A DNA stretch of 64,000 bases from Salipiger sp. IMCC34102. Its GTDB lineage: Bacteria > Pseudomonadota > Alphaproteobacteria > Rhodobacterales > Rhodobacteraceae. The translations under genes and the position numbers were made by a program. The notes below the pieces were generated by a model. The model was not told the origin of the DNA and searched no databases. It saw nothing but the letters and a program-made list of their open reading frames with translations. Below, one piece after another: positions 42,733 through 52,138 of this stretch; position 1 is the first letter of the stretch, and the number at the start of each line of letters is the position of its first letter. The DNA lies in NCBI RefSeq assembly GCF_004145405.1, contig NZ_SELQ01000006.1:124001-188000 (forward strand), written 5' to 3'.

Positions 42733-43927
42733 TCCCACGAAACCGCTGGCGGGCATCCGGGTCCTGGACCTGACCAACGTGCTCGCCGGCCCCTTCGCCT
42801 GCCATCAGCTGGCGCACCTCGGCGCCGAGGTCATCAAGGTCGAAGCCCCGGGTCGCGGCGACCTGGCGCGCAACCTGGGCGCGGACCCCGAACTGTCGGC
42901 ACAGGGCATGGGGATCAGCTTCCTTGCGCAGAACGCCGGCAAGCAGTCCATCACCCTGAACCTCAAGGATCCGCGCGGCAAAGCGGCGCTGAAACGCCTG
43001 GTAAGCACGGCCGACGTGCTGGTCGAGAATTTCCGCCCCGGCGTGATGGCCCGACTGGACCTTGGGCCGGAGGTTCTGCGGGCGGAGAACCCGCGGCTGG
43101 TCTATTGCGCGATCTCGGGCTTCGGTCAGGACGGCCCCTGGGCCGATCGTCCGGCCTACGACCAGATCGTGCAGGGCGCCTCCGGCGTGATGTCGATCAC
43201 CGGCGACGCGGACAGCGCGCCGCTGCGCGTGGGCTACCCGCTGGCGGACACGGTGGGCGGTCTGACCGCCGCCATGGCAATCTGCGCGGCCCTTCAGGCC
43301 GATCCGCGCGGCTGCGTCATCGACGTCTCGATGCTGGATTCGGTGCTGGCGACGATGGGGTGGGTCGTCTCGAACCACCTAGTGGGCGGTGTCGCGCCTG
43401 CGCCGCAAGGCAACGAGAACCCGACCTCGGCCCCCTCGGGCGCGTTTCAGTGCGCGGACGGGCTTTTGAACATCGCGGCCAACCGCGACGAACAATGGGA
43501 GACCCTTGCGCACCACCTTGGCCGCGCCGATCTTTTGGAGCGGCCCGACTACGCCACGCGGGAGGACCGCAAGGCAAACCGTCTGACCCTGAAGGCCGAG
43601 TTGGAGACAGTACTGACCACCCGCCCCGCCGAAGAATGGGCCAATGCGCTCAACGCCCAGGGCGTGCCCGCCGGGGCGGTGATGAGCGTGCCCGACATCC
43701 TGTCGCACCCGCAGGTGGCCGGTCGCGATTTCCTCGCGCGCTTCGACGGCGTGCCGGGGGTGGCGCGTCCCATCGACCTGGTCCGCATCGGGGCGATGGT
43801 CGACGGGCAGCGGCCGGCGGTCGAGGCCCCTCCCCCCGCGCTCGGAGCGCAGACCGAGGCGATCCTGCAAGACCTCGGCTATGCGGAGGGAGAGATCGCC
43901 GCGATGAAACGAGACGGCGTGACATGA
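42722..43927 (+). CDS. Class III (CaiB/BaiF-type) CoA-transferase
   Basis: A 401-residue family III CoA-transferase, which moves CoA between carboxylic acids. Characteristic segments are GIRVLDLTNVLAGPFACHQLAHLGAEVIKVE at the start, ADVLVENFRPGVMARL near 100, RLVYCAISGFGQDGPWADRPAYDQI with the expected catalytic Asp near 148, and NRDEQWETLAHHLGR near 255. It overlaps tctA by 11 bp and is surely cotranscribed with the transporter. This suggests the imported carboxylate is its substrate. The exact acid cannot be named from sequence. Confidence 0.9.
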   Translation: MATDPTKPLAGIRVLDLTNVLAGPFACHQLAHLGAEVIKVEAPGRGDLARNLGADPELSAQGMGISFLAQNAGKQSITLNLKDPRGKAALKRLVSTADVLVENFRPGVMARLDLGPEVLRAENPRLVYCAISGFGQDGPWADRPAYDQIVQGASGVMSITGDADSAPLRVGYPLADTVGGLTAAMAICAALQADPRGCVIDVSMLDSVLATMGWVVSNHLVGGVAPAPQGNENPTSAPSGAFQCADGLLNIAANRDEQWETLAHHLGRADLLERPDYATREDRKANRLTLKAELETVLTTRPAEEWANALNAQGVPAGAVMSVPDILSHPQVAGRDFLARFDGVPGVARPIDLVRIGAMVDGQRPAVEAPPPALGAQTEAILQDLGYAEGEIAAMKRDGVT

Positions 43928-44065
43928 GCGCGCTATGCGACAGGTGGTGCGCCTCGATCGTCGACATGGAGCCGGGACGCCCTTGCCGGCGTGGCACTCC
44001 GACCGGAATGGTCATCGACACGCTAAGGTTCACGCAGACGGCCCCGCCGCGCTATCGCCGGGCGT

Positions 44066-45097
44066 ATGACGGACGTTAGAAGCACCATCTCCACGTTGCT
44101 CCTGGCCGTGGCGGGGGCGGCCGCCTTCTGGGCGCTCGGCTTTCCGGCAGCCCCCTTGACCGGACCTGCGGCCTTCGTGTCGGTCGCCACGCTTCTGGGC
44201 ATGCGGGCGGGCATTCCCGACCGGCTGCGCGACGGCATCTTCGTGGTGCTGGGCCTGTCCATCGGAACGACGGTCACGCCAGAGGTTATCGGTCTGGTCG
44301 TGACCTTGCCCATTTCGCTTGCGGTGCTGGTCGCGACGCTGCTGATCTCGATCGCGCTGAACCGCCTGCTGCTGCGTCGCGCCTTCGGGTTCGCGCCGAT
44401 GACCGCGCTTCTGGCCGCCACGCCGGGGCACCTGAGTTTCGTGCTCGGCCTGTCGGATGATCTGAAGGCCGACATTCCGCGCATCGCGCTGGTCCAGTCC
44501 GCGCGGGTCGTGCTGCTGACCCTGCTCGTGCCGGTGATCATCGCGGCCTGGGGCGTGGAGGGGACGGCCAGTGTACCCGACAGCCCGCCCATCGGTCCGG
44601 TCCCCTTCGCGATCATCGCCGCGCTGTCCCTGGGCTTGGGTCTGCTGTTCAAACGCCTCTGCGTCCCCGCGGCACTTCTGCTGGGGGCGATCACCGTTTC
44701 GGCCGCTGGCCATGGCACCGGCCTGACCCCCGGTGCGCTGCCCGACTGGCTGACCACCGCCGCTTTCGTCGGCATGGGCGGGCTGATCGGCAGTCGGTTC
44801 ACGGGGCTCGACATCCGGCAGTTGACCGGAGCGCTTTTGGCGGGGGTGGTGGTCACGTTGATCTCCTGCCTGTGCGCCGCATTGGGGGCGGTGCTCGTTT
44901 CCGTCACGCTGGGGCTGCCGGTGGCCGAGCTGTTGCTGGCCTTCGCCCCCGGCGGGGTCGAGATCATGGCCGCCATCGCCATCGAGACGGGCCTCGGGGC
45001 CGCCGTGGTCGCCATGCACCACGTCTTCCGCCTGCTCGTCCTTTCCGCCGCGATCCCGGTGCTCGTGGCGCGGGCCGGCAAGGCGCGGGGCCACTGA
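44066..45097 (+). CDS. AbrB-family membrane protein
   Basis: A 343-residue protein with about ten hydrophobic helices of the AbrB family (membrane protein AbrB, once called ammonia monooxygenase-like). Two similar halves each end in glycine-rich segments: PLTGPAAFVSVATLLGM, LGLSIGTTVTPEVIGLV, TPGHLSFVLGLSDD, GMGGLIGSRFTGLDIR and AFAPGGVEIMAAIAIETGLG. Family function is poorly defined, but it behaves as a transporter. It lies 138 bp after the CoA-transferase gene and could belong to the same operon. Confidence 0.85.
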   Translation: MTDVRSTISTLLLAVAGAAAFWALGFPAAPLTGPAAFVSVATLLGMRAGIPDRLRDGIFVVLGLSIGTTVTPEVIGLVVTLPISLAVLVATLLISIALNRLLLRRAFGFAPMTALLAATPGHLSFVLGLSDDLKADIPRIALVQSARVVLLTLLVPVIIAAWGVEGTASVPDSPPIGPVPFAIIAALSLGLGLLFKRLCVPAALLLGAITVSAAGHGTGLTPGALPDWLTTAAFVGMGGLIGSRFTGLDIRQLTGALLAGVVVTLISCLCAALGAVLVSVTLGLPVAELLLAFAPGGVEIMAAIAIETGLGAAVVAMHHVFRLLVLSAAIPVLVARAGKARGH

Positions 45098-45437
45098 CCG
45101 GGACCGCGGACACACGATCCTGCGTGACGATCGGCTAAATACGGCGCAGCCTTCGGGCGGAATGATCGGCGCCCTGCCCGTTTGCCCTTCGACCTTCGGG
45201 GATTGTGCCCAAGTTTTGGGCAAACCGGTGCAACCCGGCACGTCCCAAAGGACGGATTCGTGACTCGCAGGCGGCCTGACAGAAGGATCAGCCTTGCCGA
45301 TCGCAGGTCGGCACCTCCGGGCGCGCAACTTACGGCTGCTGCGCCGGAAGATCTCTAACCGAAGTCGCGTGCGGGGCACGACGGCGCACCATGAGGCGCG
45401 CCCGGCCCGCGCACGCCCAATTCAGGGACTGACCACC
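45098..45437. other. 340-bp intergenic region upstream of urtA
   Basis: No convincing gene lies here. The region must contain the urtA promoter. The main visible structure is a perfect palindrome at 45206-45222, described separately. A few short open frames are present but have no recognisable start context or composition. Confidence 0.6.
45206..45222. promoter_or_regulatory. 17-bp palindrome TGCCCAAGTTTTGGGCA upstream of urtA
   Basis: TGCCCAA-GTT-TTGGGCA is a perfect inverted repeat with 7-bp arms, 215 bp before urtA. The size suits a dimeric regulator. Its symmetry recalls NtrC-type sites (TGCAC-N-GTGCA), which would suit a urea transporter, but the bases differ. A near-copy lies upstream of ytfQ at 56731. 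Confidence 0.5.
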
Positions 45438-46718
45438 ATGATCCGAACCGCCACTTTGACCGCCATCCTCTGCGCCGGCGCCTTGCCCGCCGTGGCCCAG
45501 GACGCCGACTGCCCGATCAAGGTCGGTGTGCTGCACTCTCTGTCGGGGACCATGGCTATCTCGGAGACGACGCTGAAGGACGCCATGCTGATGCTGGTCG
45601 AGCAGCAAAACGCCGACGGCGGCCTGCTGGGCTGCGACCTTGAGGCCGTCGTCGTCGATCCCGCCTCCGACTGGCCGCGCTTTGCCGAGCTGGGGCGCCA
45701 GCTTCTGACCGAGGACGAGGTCGACGTGATCTTCGGCTCCTGGACCTCCGTCAGCCGCAAGTCGGTCCTGCCGGTGTTGGAAGAGCTGAACGGCCTGATG
45801 TTCTACCCCGTCCAGTACGAAGGCGAGGAATCGTCCAAGAACGTCTTCTATACCGGCGCCGCCCCGAACCAGCAGGCGATTCCGGCGGTGGACTACTTCC
45901 TCGAGGAACTCGGGGTCGAGAAATTCGCACTTCTGGGCACCGACTACGTCTATCCGCGCACCACGAACAACATCCTCGAATCCTACCTGATGGACCAGGG
46001 GATCGCCGAGGAGGACATCTTCGTCAACTACACCCCCTTCGGTCATTCCGACTGGTCGACCATCGTCTCGGACGTGATCGAGCTGGGCTCCGACGGGTCC
46101 CAGGTGGGCGTGATCTCCACCATCAACGGTGACGCCAACGTGGGCTTCTACAAGGAACTGGCGGCGCAGGAAGTCAGTGCCGACGACATTCCCGTCGTGG
46201 CCTTCTCGGTCGGTGAAGAAGAGCTGTCGGGATTCGACACCTCCGAACTGGTGGGGCACCTGGCGGCCTGGAACTACTTCCAGTCGGCCGAAAGCCCCGA
46301 GAACGAGGAGTTCATCGCCGCCTGGCAGGAGTTCATCGGCGACGAGGCCCGCGTGACCAACGACCCGATGGAGGCGCATTACATCGGCTTCAACATGTGG
46401 GTGAACGCGGTCGAAGAGGCTGGGACCACCGACGTCGACGCCGTGCGCGAGGCGATGTGGGGACAGGAATATCCGAACCTGACCGGCGGTACCGCGGTAA
46501 TGGGCACGAACCACCACCTCGCCAAGCCCGTGCTGATCGGTGAGATCCGCGAAGACGGACAGTTCGACATCATCTCGGAAACCGATCCCGTGCCGGGCGA
46601 CGCCTGGACGGATTACCTGCCCGACAGCGCCGTCCTGGAGAGCGACTGGAGCGAGCTGGAATGCGGCATGTACAACACCGAGACCGAAAGCTGCGTGCAG
46701 CTGACCTCGAACTACTGA
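45438..46718 (+). CDS. urtA: Urea ABC transporter substrate-binding protein
   Basis: A 426-residue periplasmic protein that captures urea for the UrtBCDE transporter. The signal peptide ends near LCAGALPAVAQ. Family segments are IKVGVLHSLSGTMAISETTLKDA, FGSWTSVSRKSVLPVLEEL, LMFYPVQYEGEESSKNVFYTGAAPNQQ, FALLGTDYVYPRTTNNIL and DPMEAHYIGFNMWVNAVEEAG. The SGTMAISE and YPVQYEG motifs distinguish UrtA from amide-binding relatives. ATG 45438 is chosen. A strong hairpin follows before urtB. Confidence 0.95.
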   Translation: MIRTATLTAILCAGALPAVAQDADCPIKVGVLHSLSGTMAISETTLKDAMLMLVEQQNADGGLLGCDLEAVVVDPASDWPRFAELGRQLLTEDEVDVIFGSWTSVSRKSVLPVLEELNGLMFYPVQYEGEESSKNVFYTGAAPNQQAIPAVDYFLEELGVEKFALLGTDYVYPRTTNNILESYLMDQGIAEEDIFVNYTPFGHSDWSTIVSDVIELGSDGSQVGVISTINGDANVGFYKELAAQEVSADDIPVVAFSVGEEELSGFDTSELVGHLAAWNYFQSAESPENEEFIAAWQEFIGDEARVTNDPMEAHYIGFNMWVNAVEEAGTTDVDAVREAMWGQEYPNLTGGTAVMGTNHHLAKPVLIGEIREDGQFDIISETDPVPGDAWTDYLPDSAVLESDWSELECGMYNTETESCVQLTSNY

Positions 46719-46726
46719 TCCCGACC

Positions 46727-46749
46727 GGGGGCGCGGCATCCGCGCCCCC
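46727..46749 (+). terminator. 10-bp hairpin between urtA and urtB
   Basis: GGGGGCGCGG-CAT-CCGCGCCCCC is a perfect stem-loop directly after the urtA stop, followed by a pyrimidine-rich stretch. It probably reduces read-through to urtB or protects the urtA message. Confidence 0.65.
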
Positions 46750-46776
46750 CCTTCCCTTTCCTCAGGACCGTTTTCG

Positions 46777-48705
46777 ATGATCCGCTTCCTGCTCGCCTTC
46801 CTGCTGACGACCCTTTCCGCGCCCGCCCTCGCGCAGGCGGATCTGCAGACCATCCTGCAGACCCACGCCGATGAAGTCGAAAGCCCCGGGCGGCGCACCG
46901 TGGCCCCGGTGATCGAGGATCTGTTGGCGTCCGGCTTGCCGTCGGTGCCGATGTTCCTCGAAGCCTGGCAAGGCCGCGACATCGTGCGCAACGCCGAGGA
47001 CGGTCTGTTCTACATCGCGGGCGCGGAAAAGGACGACACGGTCACGCTGATCGACATAGCAAGCAAAGAGCCGGTGGCGACCGCGCCCGACGCAGCCCTG
47101 TCCGAGGCCCGCCCCAACGGCGGCGTCCGCCGCGTGATCGGCGCGGCCCTGGTGCAGTTCCGCCTGTCCGATCCCGATCCGCAGGCCCGACGCGACGCGC
47201 TCGCCTCCATCGCGCGGCGGCCGGACGCCGACCAGATCGAACCGTTGCGCGGATCGCTGGACACCGAAGAGAACGCCCGCATCCGCGCCGAGAAGGAGCG
47301 TCTTCTGAACATCCTCGTCGCCCGCTTCGGCGCGACGACGCAAGCCCGGGTCGATGCGATCGAGGCGCTGTCGGGCAGCATCACCCCCGACGCCCGCGCG
47401 GCCCTCGCCCAGATCCTCGAAACCGAGGAAGGGGTGGGCACCGAGGCCCCCGGCGGTAACGTGGCGGGCCCGGTCACCCTATCCCCGGACGAGGCCTACG
47501 CCAGACTGGTCGACGAAGGCCTCGCCCCGCCGATCGTCACCCCCGCCGCGATCCGCGACGCGATCCTGGCGAACGCCGAGGGCGACAGCGTCGCGGGGAT
47601 CCCGCTGGCGACCCTGAACACCGACGCTGCCCGCCGCGCGGCCTATGACAGGCTTGCGACCGACGGGCGCGCCTCCCCCTTCGTCACGCAAGCTCAAGTC
47701 GATGCCGCCCTCGCGATCCATCGGTTCGACGCGATCTATACCGAGGCCGATCCCGCCGTCACCGAAGCCGCCCTGGCAAGCCTCTCCGCGGTCGAGCGGC
47801 AGGTCGCGTTGAACCAGACGGCCGATCTGGCGCTCGACGCGATCTCGCTGGCGTCGATCTACTTTTTGGCAGCCATCGGCCTTGCGATCACCTTCGGCGT
47901 GATGGGCGTGATCAACATGGCGCATGGCGAGTTCATCATGATGGGCGCCTATACCGGCTACGTGGTGCAGCAATTCGTGCCGGACTACACGCTCAGCCTG
48001 GTCATCGCGCTTCCCCTGGCCTTCGTCGTGGCCGCGGCGGCCGGCATCGCGATGGAGCGTCTGGTGATCCGCCACCTTTACCACCGCCCGCTCGAGACGC
48101 TGCTGGCCACCTTCGGCATCTCCATCGCGCTGCAGCAACTGGCCAAGAACATCTTCGGCACGCAGGCCCGTCCTCTGACCTCGCCCGGTTGGCTGAGCGG
48201 TCAATGGGTCGCCAACGAACTGGTCTCGATCAGCTACATCCGGATCGCGATCTTCGTGCTCGCGCTGGCCTTCCTCGAGCTGCTCCTCTTCATCCTCAAC
48301 CGCACCCGCCTGGGGCTGGAGGTTCGCGCCGTCACCCAGAACCCTGGCATGGCGGCGTCCATGGGGATCGACCCCGACCGGATCAACATGCTGACCTTTG
48401 GGCTGGGCTCCGGCATTGCGGGGATCGCGGGGGTGGCGATCGGGCTTTACGCGCAGGTCACCTCCGAGATGGGGGCCAACTACATCGTGCAAAGCTTCAT
48501 GACCGTGGTCGTGGGCGGTGTCGGCAACGTCTGGGGGACGCTCGCGGGCGCAGGCCTGATCGGCGTGCTGCAGAAGACCATCGAGGGGTTCAACCCGTCG
48601 AACACGCTGGCCGCGCAGACCTACATGATCCTCTTCATCATCCTGTTTATCCAGTTCCGGCCCCGCGGCATCGTCGCGCTGCGCGGCCGCGCGGCAGAGG
48701 GCTGA
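46777..48705 (+). CDS. urtB: Urea ABC transporter permease UrtB with long N-terminal extension
   Basis: A 642-residue permease. A signal-like start (FLLAFLLTTLSAPALAQAD) is followed by about 330 residues of helical repeat-rich sequence (DPQARRDALASIARRP, TEENARIRAEKERLL). The last 290 residues are the LivH-type permease with about eight helices: ITFGVMGVINMAHGEFIMMGAYT near 370, HLYHRPLETLLATFGISIALQQ and GGVGNVWGTLAGAGLIGVLQK. The N-terminal part is longer than the permease core and probably periplasmic. It is part of urtABCDE. Confidence 0.93.
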   Translation: MIRFLLAFLLTTLSAPALAQADLQTILQTHADEVESPGRRTVAPVIEDLLASGLPSVPMFLEAWQGRDIVRNAEDGLFYIAGAEKDDTVTLIDIASKEPVATAPDAALSEARPNGGVRRVIGAALVQFRLSDPDPQARRDALASIARRPDADQIEPLRGSLDTEENARIRAEKERLLNILVARFGATTQARVDAIEALSGSITPDARAALAQILETEEGVGTEAPGGNVAGPVTLSPDEAYARLVDEGLAPPIVTPAAIRDAILANAEGDSVAGIPLATLNTDAARRAAYDRLATDGRASPFVTQAQVDAALAIHRFDAIYTEADPAVTEAALASLSAVERQVALNQTADLALDAISLASIYFLAAIGLAITFGVMGVINMAHGEFIMMGAYTGYVVQQFVPDYTLSLVIALPLAFVVAAAAGIAMERLVIRHLYHRPLETLLATFGISIALQQLAKNIFGTQARPLTSPGWLSGQWVANELVSISYIRIAIFVLALAFLELLLFILNRTRLGLEVRAVTQNPGMAASMGIDPDRINMLTFGLGSGIAGIAGVAIGLYAQVTSEMGANYIVQSFMTVVVGGVGNVWGTLAGAGLIGVLQKTIEGFNPSNTLAAQTYMILFIILFIQFRPRGIVALRGRAAEG

Positions 48706-48709
48706 TCAC

Positions 48710-49954
48710 ATGACCGACGCAACGCTTTCCTACCGTGCGCAACGCCCGCCGATCAAGCGGACCTCGACGATGATCTTCCTGGGCACGCTCACGGTCTTCG
48801 TCGTGCTGGTCACGGTGCTTTCGGGGGCCGATCTTATCTCGACCTCCTTCGTGAAACTTCTGGGCAAGACGCTGTGCCTGGCGCTTGCCGCCGTCGCAAT
48901 GGACGTGGTCTGGGGCTACACCGGCATCCTGAGCCTCGGTCACATGGCCTTCTTCGGACTGGGTGGCTACATGATCGGCATGTGGCTGATGTGGGCCCGG
49001 ACGGAAGCCATCGTGCAAGCCAACCTTGCCACCCAGTCCCTGCCTCCCACCCCGGCGGAGCTGCGAGACGCCATCGGCGGGCAGATATTCGGCGTCGTGG
49101 GCACCTCCGACATCCCGCTCATCTGGAGTTTCGCGCATGCGCTGCCGTTGCAGTTGATCCTCGTCGTGGCGGTGCCGGGGCTTCTGGCGTTGGTCTTCGG
49201 CTGGCTTGCCTTCCGCAGCCGGGTCACCGGCGTCTACCTGTCGATCCTGACGCAAGCGATGACGCTGGCGCTGTCTCTCTACCTTTTCCAGAACGACTCC
49301 GGCTTGCGCGGCAACAACGGCCTGTCGGGTCTGCAGAACATCCCCGGCTTCGAGAACACCTCGCAAGCCTGGATCTCGCTCACCTTCTTCTGGGCCTCGG
49401 CCCTGGCGCTGGGACTGGGATACCTTCTGTTCGCCTGGGTCGTCTCGGGCCGCATGGGATCTGTCCTGCGCGCCGTGCGCGACGACGAGGCGCGGGTGCG
49501 GTTCCTGGGCTACCACGTGGAAAGCTTCAAGCTTTTCGCCTTCACCCTGACGGCCATCGTCACCGGCATCGCGGGCGCGCTCTATTATCCGCAGGCCGGC
49601 ATCATCAACCCCGGAGAGGTCGCGCCCATCGCCTCGATCTACCTTGCCGTCTGGGTCGCGATCGGCGGGCGCGGCAGGCTCTACGGGGCTGCCATCGGGG
49701 CCATCGCCGTCTCGCTCCTGTCGAACTGGTTCACCTCCGGCGGGGTGCCCGACATAGACCTGGGCTTCTACGAGATCCGCTGGACCGAATGGTGGCTGGT
49801 GTTGCTGGGCGCGGGTTTCGTCTGCGTGACGCTCTTCGCGCCGAAGGGGCTGGGCGGGCTCGTGGACCTGATCGCCCGGCGGACCGATCCCGACCGGCAA
49901 GGCGCCTACGGCCCCGACACCGGTGCCAAACGCACATCGGAGGGCGCGGAATGA
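48710..49954 (+). CDS. urtC: Urea ABC transporter permease UrtC
   Basis: A 414-residue LivM-type permease. It has DVVWGYTGILSLGHMAFFGLGGYMIGMWLM near residue 64, TGVYLSILTQAMTLALSLYLF near 178, NNGLSGLQNIPGF near 202 and AVWVAIGGRGRLYGAAIGA near 312. The urea-specific FQNDSGLRGNNGLSGLQ is typical of UrtC. The start ATG 48710 is 4 bp after urtB, and the stop overlaps urtD (ATGA). Confidence 0.94.
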   Translation: MTDATLSYRAQRPPIKRTSTMIFLGTLTVFVVLVTVLSGADLISTSFVKLLGKTLCLALAAVAMDVVWGYTGILSLGHMAFFGLGGYMIGMWLMWARTEAIVQANLATQSLPPTPAELRDAIGGQIFGVVGTSDIPLIWSFAHALPLQLILVVAVPGLLALVFGWLAFRSRVTGVYLSILTQAMTLALSLYLFQNDSGLRGNNGLSGLQNIPGFENTSQAWISLTFFWASALALGLGYLLFAWVVSGRMGSVLRAVRDDEARVRFLGYHVESFKLFAFTLTAIVTGIAGALYYPQAGIINPGEVAPIASIYLAVWVAIGGRGRLYGAAIGAIAVSLLSNWFTSGGVPDIDLGFYEIRWTEWWLVLLGAGFVCVTLFAPKGLGGLVDLIARRTDPDRQGAYGPDTGAKRTSEGAE

Positions 49955-50682
49955 GCTTGCTGGAAGTCGACGGGATTTCCGTCACCTTCGACGGGTTCCG
50001 GGCGATCAACGGATTGTCCTTCGTGATCGCGGAGCCCGAGCTGCGCGCCGTGATCGGTCCCAACGGTGCGGGCAAGACCACCTTCATGGACATCGTCACC
50101 GGCAAGACCAAACCCGACAGCGGCAAGGTCCTGTGGGGAGAGGACAACACGAACCTGATCGGCCAGTCTGAATCCACCATCGCGCGGGCGGGCATCGGCC
50201 GGAAGTTCCAGAAGCCCACCGTCTTCGAGGACCAGACCGTGCGCGAAAACCTCTCGATGGCACTGAAGGACCGGCGCGGGCCTTTCGCCGTCCTGTTCGG
50301 CGACGGCGGCAACCAGGCCCGGCTGATGGAGATCGCCGAGGAAGTCGGCCTCGCCGCCCATGTCGCCCGCTCTGCCGGGGAGTTGAGCCACGGCCAGAAG
50401 CAATGGCTTGAGATCGGAATGCTGCTGGCACAGGAGCCGCGCCTTCTTCTCGTCGACGAGCCCGCAGCCGGCATGACCCCCGAAGAGCGCGAGCACACCA
50501 CCGACCTGCTCAAGCGGCTGGCCTTGAAACACGCGGTGGTCGTCGTCGAGCACGACATGGAGTTCGTCCGCCGCCTCGACTGCCGGGTGACGGTGCTGCA
50601 CGAAGGCCGGGTCCTGGCCGAGGGCAGCCTCGATCACGTGACGAAGAATCAGGACGTCATCGACGTCTACCTGGGGCGCTGA
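49951..50682 (+). CDS. urtD: Urea ABC transporter ATPase UrtD
   Basis: A 243-residue LivG-type ATPase. Walker A is GPNGAGKTTFMDIVTGKTKP near residue 32, the Q-loop area IGRKFQKPTVFEDQTVRENL, the signature GELSHGQKQWLEIGMLLAQEP near 148, and Walker B LLLVDEPAAGMTPEERE. The H-loop is VVVEHDMEFVRRL. It energises urea uptake with UrtE. It begins inside the urtC stop codon. Confidence 0.94.
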   Translation: MSLLEVDGISVTFDGFRAINGLSFVIAEPELRAVIGPNGAGKTTFMDIVTGKTKPDSGKVLWGEDNTNLIGQSESTIARAGIGRKFQKPTVFEDQTVRENLSMALKDRRGPFAVLFGDGGNQARLMEIAEEVGLAAHVARSAGELSHGQKQWLEIGMLLAQEPRLLLVDEPAAGMTPEEREHTTDLLKRLALKHAVVVVEHDMEFVRRLDCRVTVLHEGRVLAEGSLDHVTKNQDVIDVYLGR

Positions 50683-50683
50683 C

Positions 50684-51379
50684 ATGCTGGAAATCAAGGA
50701 TCTCACCCTGCGCTATGGCCAGTCACAGGTGCTGCACGGCATCGACCTCGATGCCCGTGTCGGTGAGGTGACGGTGGTCATGGGCATGAACGGCGTCGGC
50801 AAGACCTCCCTGATGAAGGCCATCGCCGGGCGGCATCCGTTCACGGGCGGGACGATCCGGCTCGACGGGCAGGACCTTGGGCACCCCACGGCGGCCCGGG
50901 CCGCACGCGCGGGCATCGCCTACGTGCCGCAGGGGCGCGAGATCTTTCCCCGCCTCAGCGTGACCGAGAACATCGAGAGCGGTTTTGCCTGCCTGCCCCG
51001 TGGCGCGCGGCGCGTGCCGGATCGGATCTACGACCTCTTCCCCGTGCTGGCCCAGATGCGCGATCGGCGCGGCGGAGACCTCTCCGGCGGTCAGCAGCAG
51101 CAACTGGCCATCGCCCGGGCGCTGGTCACCAAGCCGCGCGTGCTGCTTCTGGACGAGCCGACCGAGGGCATCCAGCCGTCGATCATCAAGGACATCGGTC
51201 GGGTGATCGCGACCTTGCGCGACGAAGGAGAGATGGCGGTGATCCTGGTCGAGCAGTTCTTCGATTTCGCCGTCGAGGCCGCCGACCGGATCTGCGCGTT
51301 GCGGGGCGGACAGGTGACGTTCCGGGACGACGCCGCGGGGCTGGACCGGGACCGGCTGCTGGCCGAGATCTCGCTCTAG
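50684..51379 (+). CDS. urtE: Urea ABC transporter ATPase UrtE
   Basis: A 231-residue LivF-type ATPase. Walker A is GMNGVGKTSLMKAIAG, followed by GIAYVPQGREIFPRLSVTENI, the signature DLSGGQQQQLAIARAL and Walker B VLLLDEPTEGIQPSII. It starts 1 bp after the urtD stop. Its TAG stop and the TAG stop of the convergent regulator lie on the same CTAG palindrome, so the two genes overlap by 4 bp. No urease genes are in the window. Confidence 0.94.
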   Translation: MLEIKDLTLRYGQSQVLHGIDLDARVGEVTVVMGMNGVGKTSLMKAIAGRHPFTGGTIRLDGQDLGHPTAARAARAGIAYVPQGREIFPRLSVTENIESGFACLPRGARRVPDRIYDLFPVLAQMRDRRGGDLSGGQQQQLAIARALVTKPRVLLLDEPTEGIQPSIIKDIGRVIATLRDEGEMAVILVEQFFDFAVEAADRICALRGGQVTFRDDAAGLDRDRLLAEISL

Positions 51380-52137
51380 CTCGAACCTTCGCGCGTGTCC
51401 GAAGATTCTCCGCCCGGCCCGAAGACACGGTTGTAGCCCACGTCGATCACGCGGGTCATGGCCTCCTGCGCGGCCTGGGCATCGCCCGCGACGATCGCAT
51501 CCACGATCAACTGATGGCTGTCGCAGATCAACTTGAGATCCTGCGGTCGGGGGTCGGGCGAGGACCGGCGCAGAAGCGACTGCAAGGCCGCCCCCACCAA
51601 TGAGACGACCGAATGGAAAAAGGCGTTCCCGGCGGTGTCGAAGACGGCCTTGTGAAACTCCATGTCCGCCAGCGAGAATGCCGTCTGATCCGTGGCCGCA
51701 CGCATCGCGGCGACGCGGGCTTCAAGACGCGCGATGTCCTCGGCATCCGCCTTCTGGGCGGCCAGTCGGGCGGCGAAGGGCTCGAACGCAAGGCGCATCT
51801 CGTAGAGCTGCCGGTAGAAGCCGTCGCTGGGCTGTCCGTCCATGTGCCAGCGCAGCACCTGGGCGTCGAACATGTTCCACTCCCGCCGCGGGCGCACGCT
51901 GGTGCCGACCCGGGCCTTCGCCACCACCATGCCCTTGGCGGCGAGCGTCTTCATCGCTTCGCGCAGCACGGTGCGGGACACGTTGTAGTGCTCAATCAGC
52001 TCTTCGTCGCGCGGCAGCAGGCTGCCCGGTCCGGGGTCGCCCGCGACGATGGAATGGCCGATATCCTCCACGACGCGCCCGTGGTTCCCCCCGCCCCTGC
52101 GAGGCCCCGGCGCGATCATGTCCAGATACGAATCCAT
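51376..52137 (-). CDS. FadR-type (GntR/FCD) transcriptional regulator
   Basis: A 253-residue regulator with an N-terminal winged helix (VVEDIGHSIVAGDPGPGSLLPRDEELIEHYNVSRTVLREAMKTLAAKGMV) and a C-terminal FCD ligand domain (YEMRLAFEPFAARLAAQ, FHKAVFDTAGNAFF, HQLIVDAIVAGDAQAAQEAM). It follows yjfF after 1 bp on the same strand, so it is the last gene of the ytf sugar transporter operon and probably autoregulates it. A candidate site lies at 56713. Confidence 0.9.
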   Translation of the reverse strand: MDSYLDMIAPGPRRGGGNHGRVVEDIGHSIVAGDPGPGSLLPRDEELIEHYNVSRTVLREAMKTLAAKGMVVAKARVGTSVRPRREWNMFDAQVLRWHMDGQPSDGFYRQLYEMRLAFEPFAARLAAQKADAEDIARLEARVAAMRAATDQTAFSLADMEFHKAVFDTAGNAFFHSVVSLVGAALQSLLRRSSPDPRPQDLKLICDSHQLIVDAIVAGDAQAAQEAMTRVIDVGYNRVFGPGGESSDTREGSS

Positions 52138-52138
52138 G

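Noticed and set aside
43924-44079. A 51-codon open frame starting in an ATGA overlap with the CoA-transferase stop.
   Set aside because: It overlaps the start of the AbrB-family gene, has no recognisable motif, and its composition looks like frame noise.
45098-45437. Possible sigma-54 promoter before urtA.
   Set aside because: I found no TGGCAC-N5-TTGC arrangement with proper spacing.
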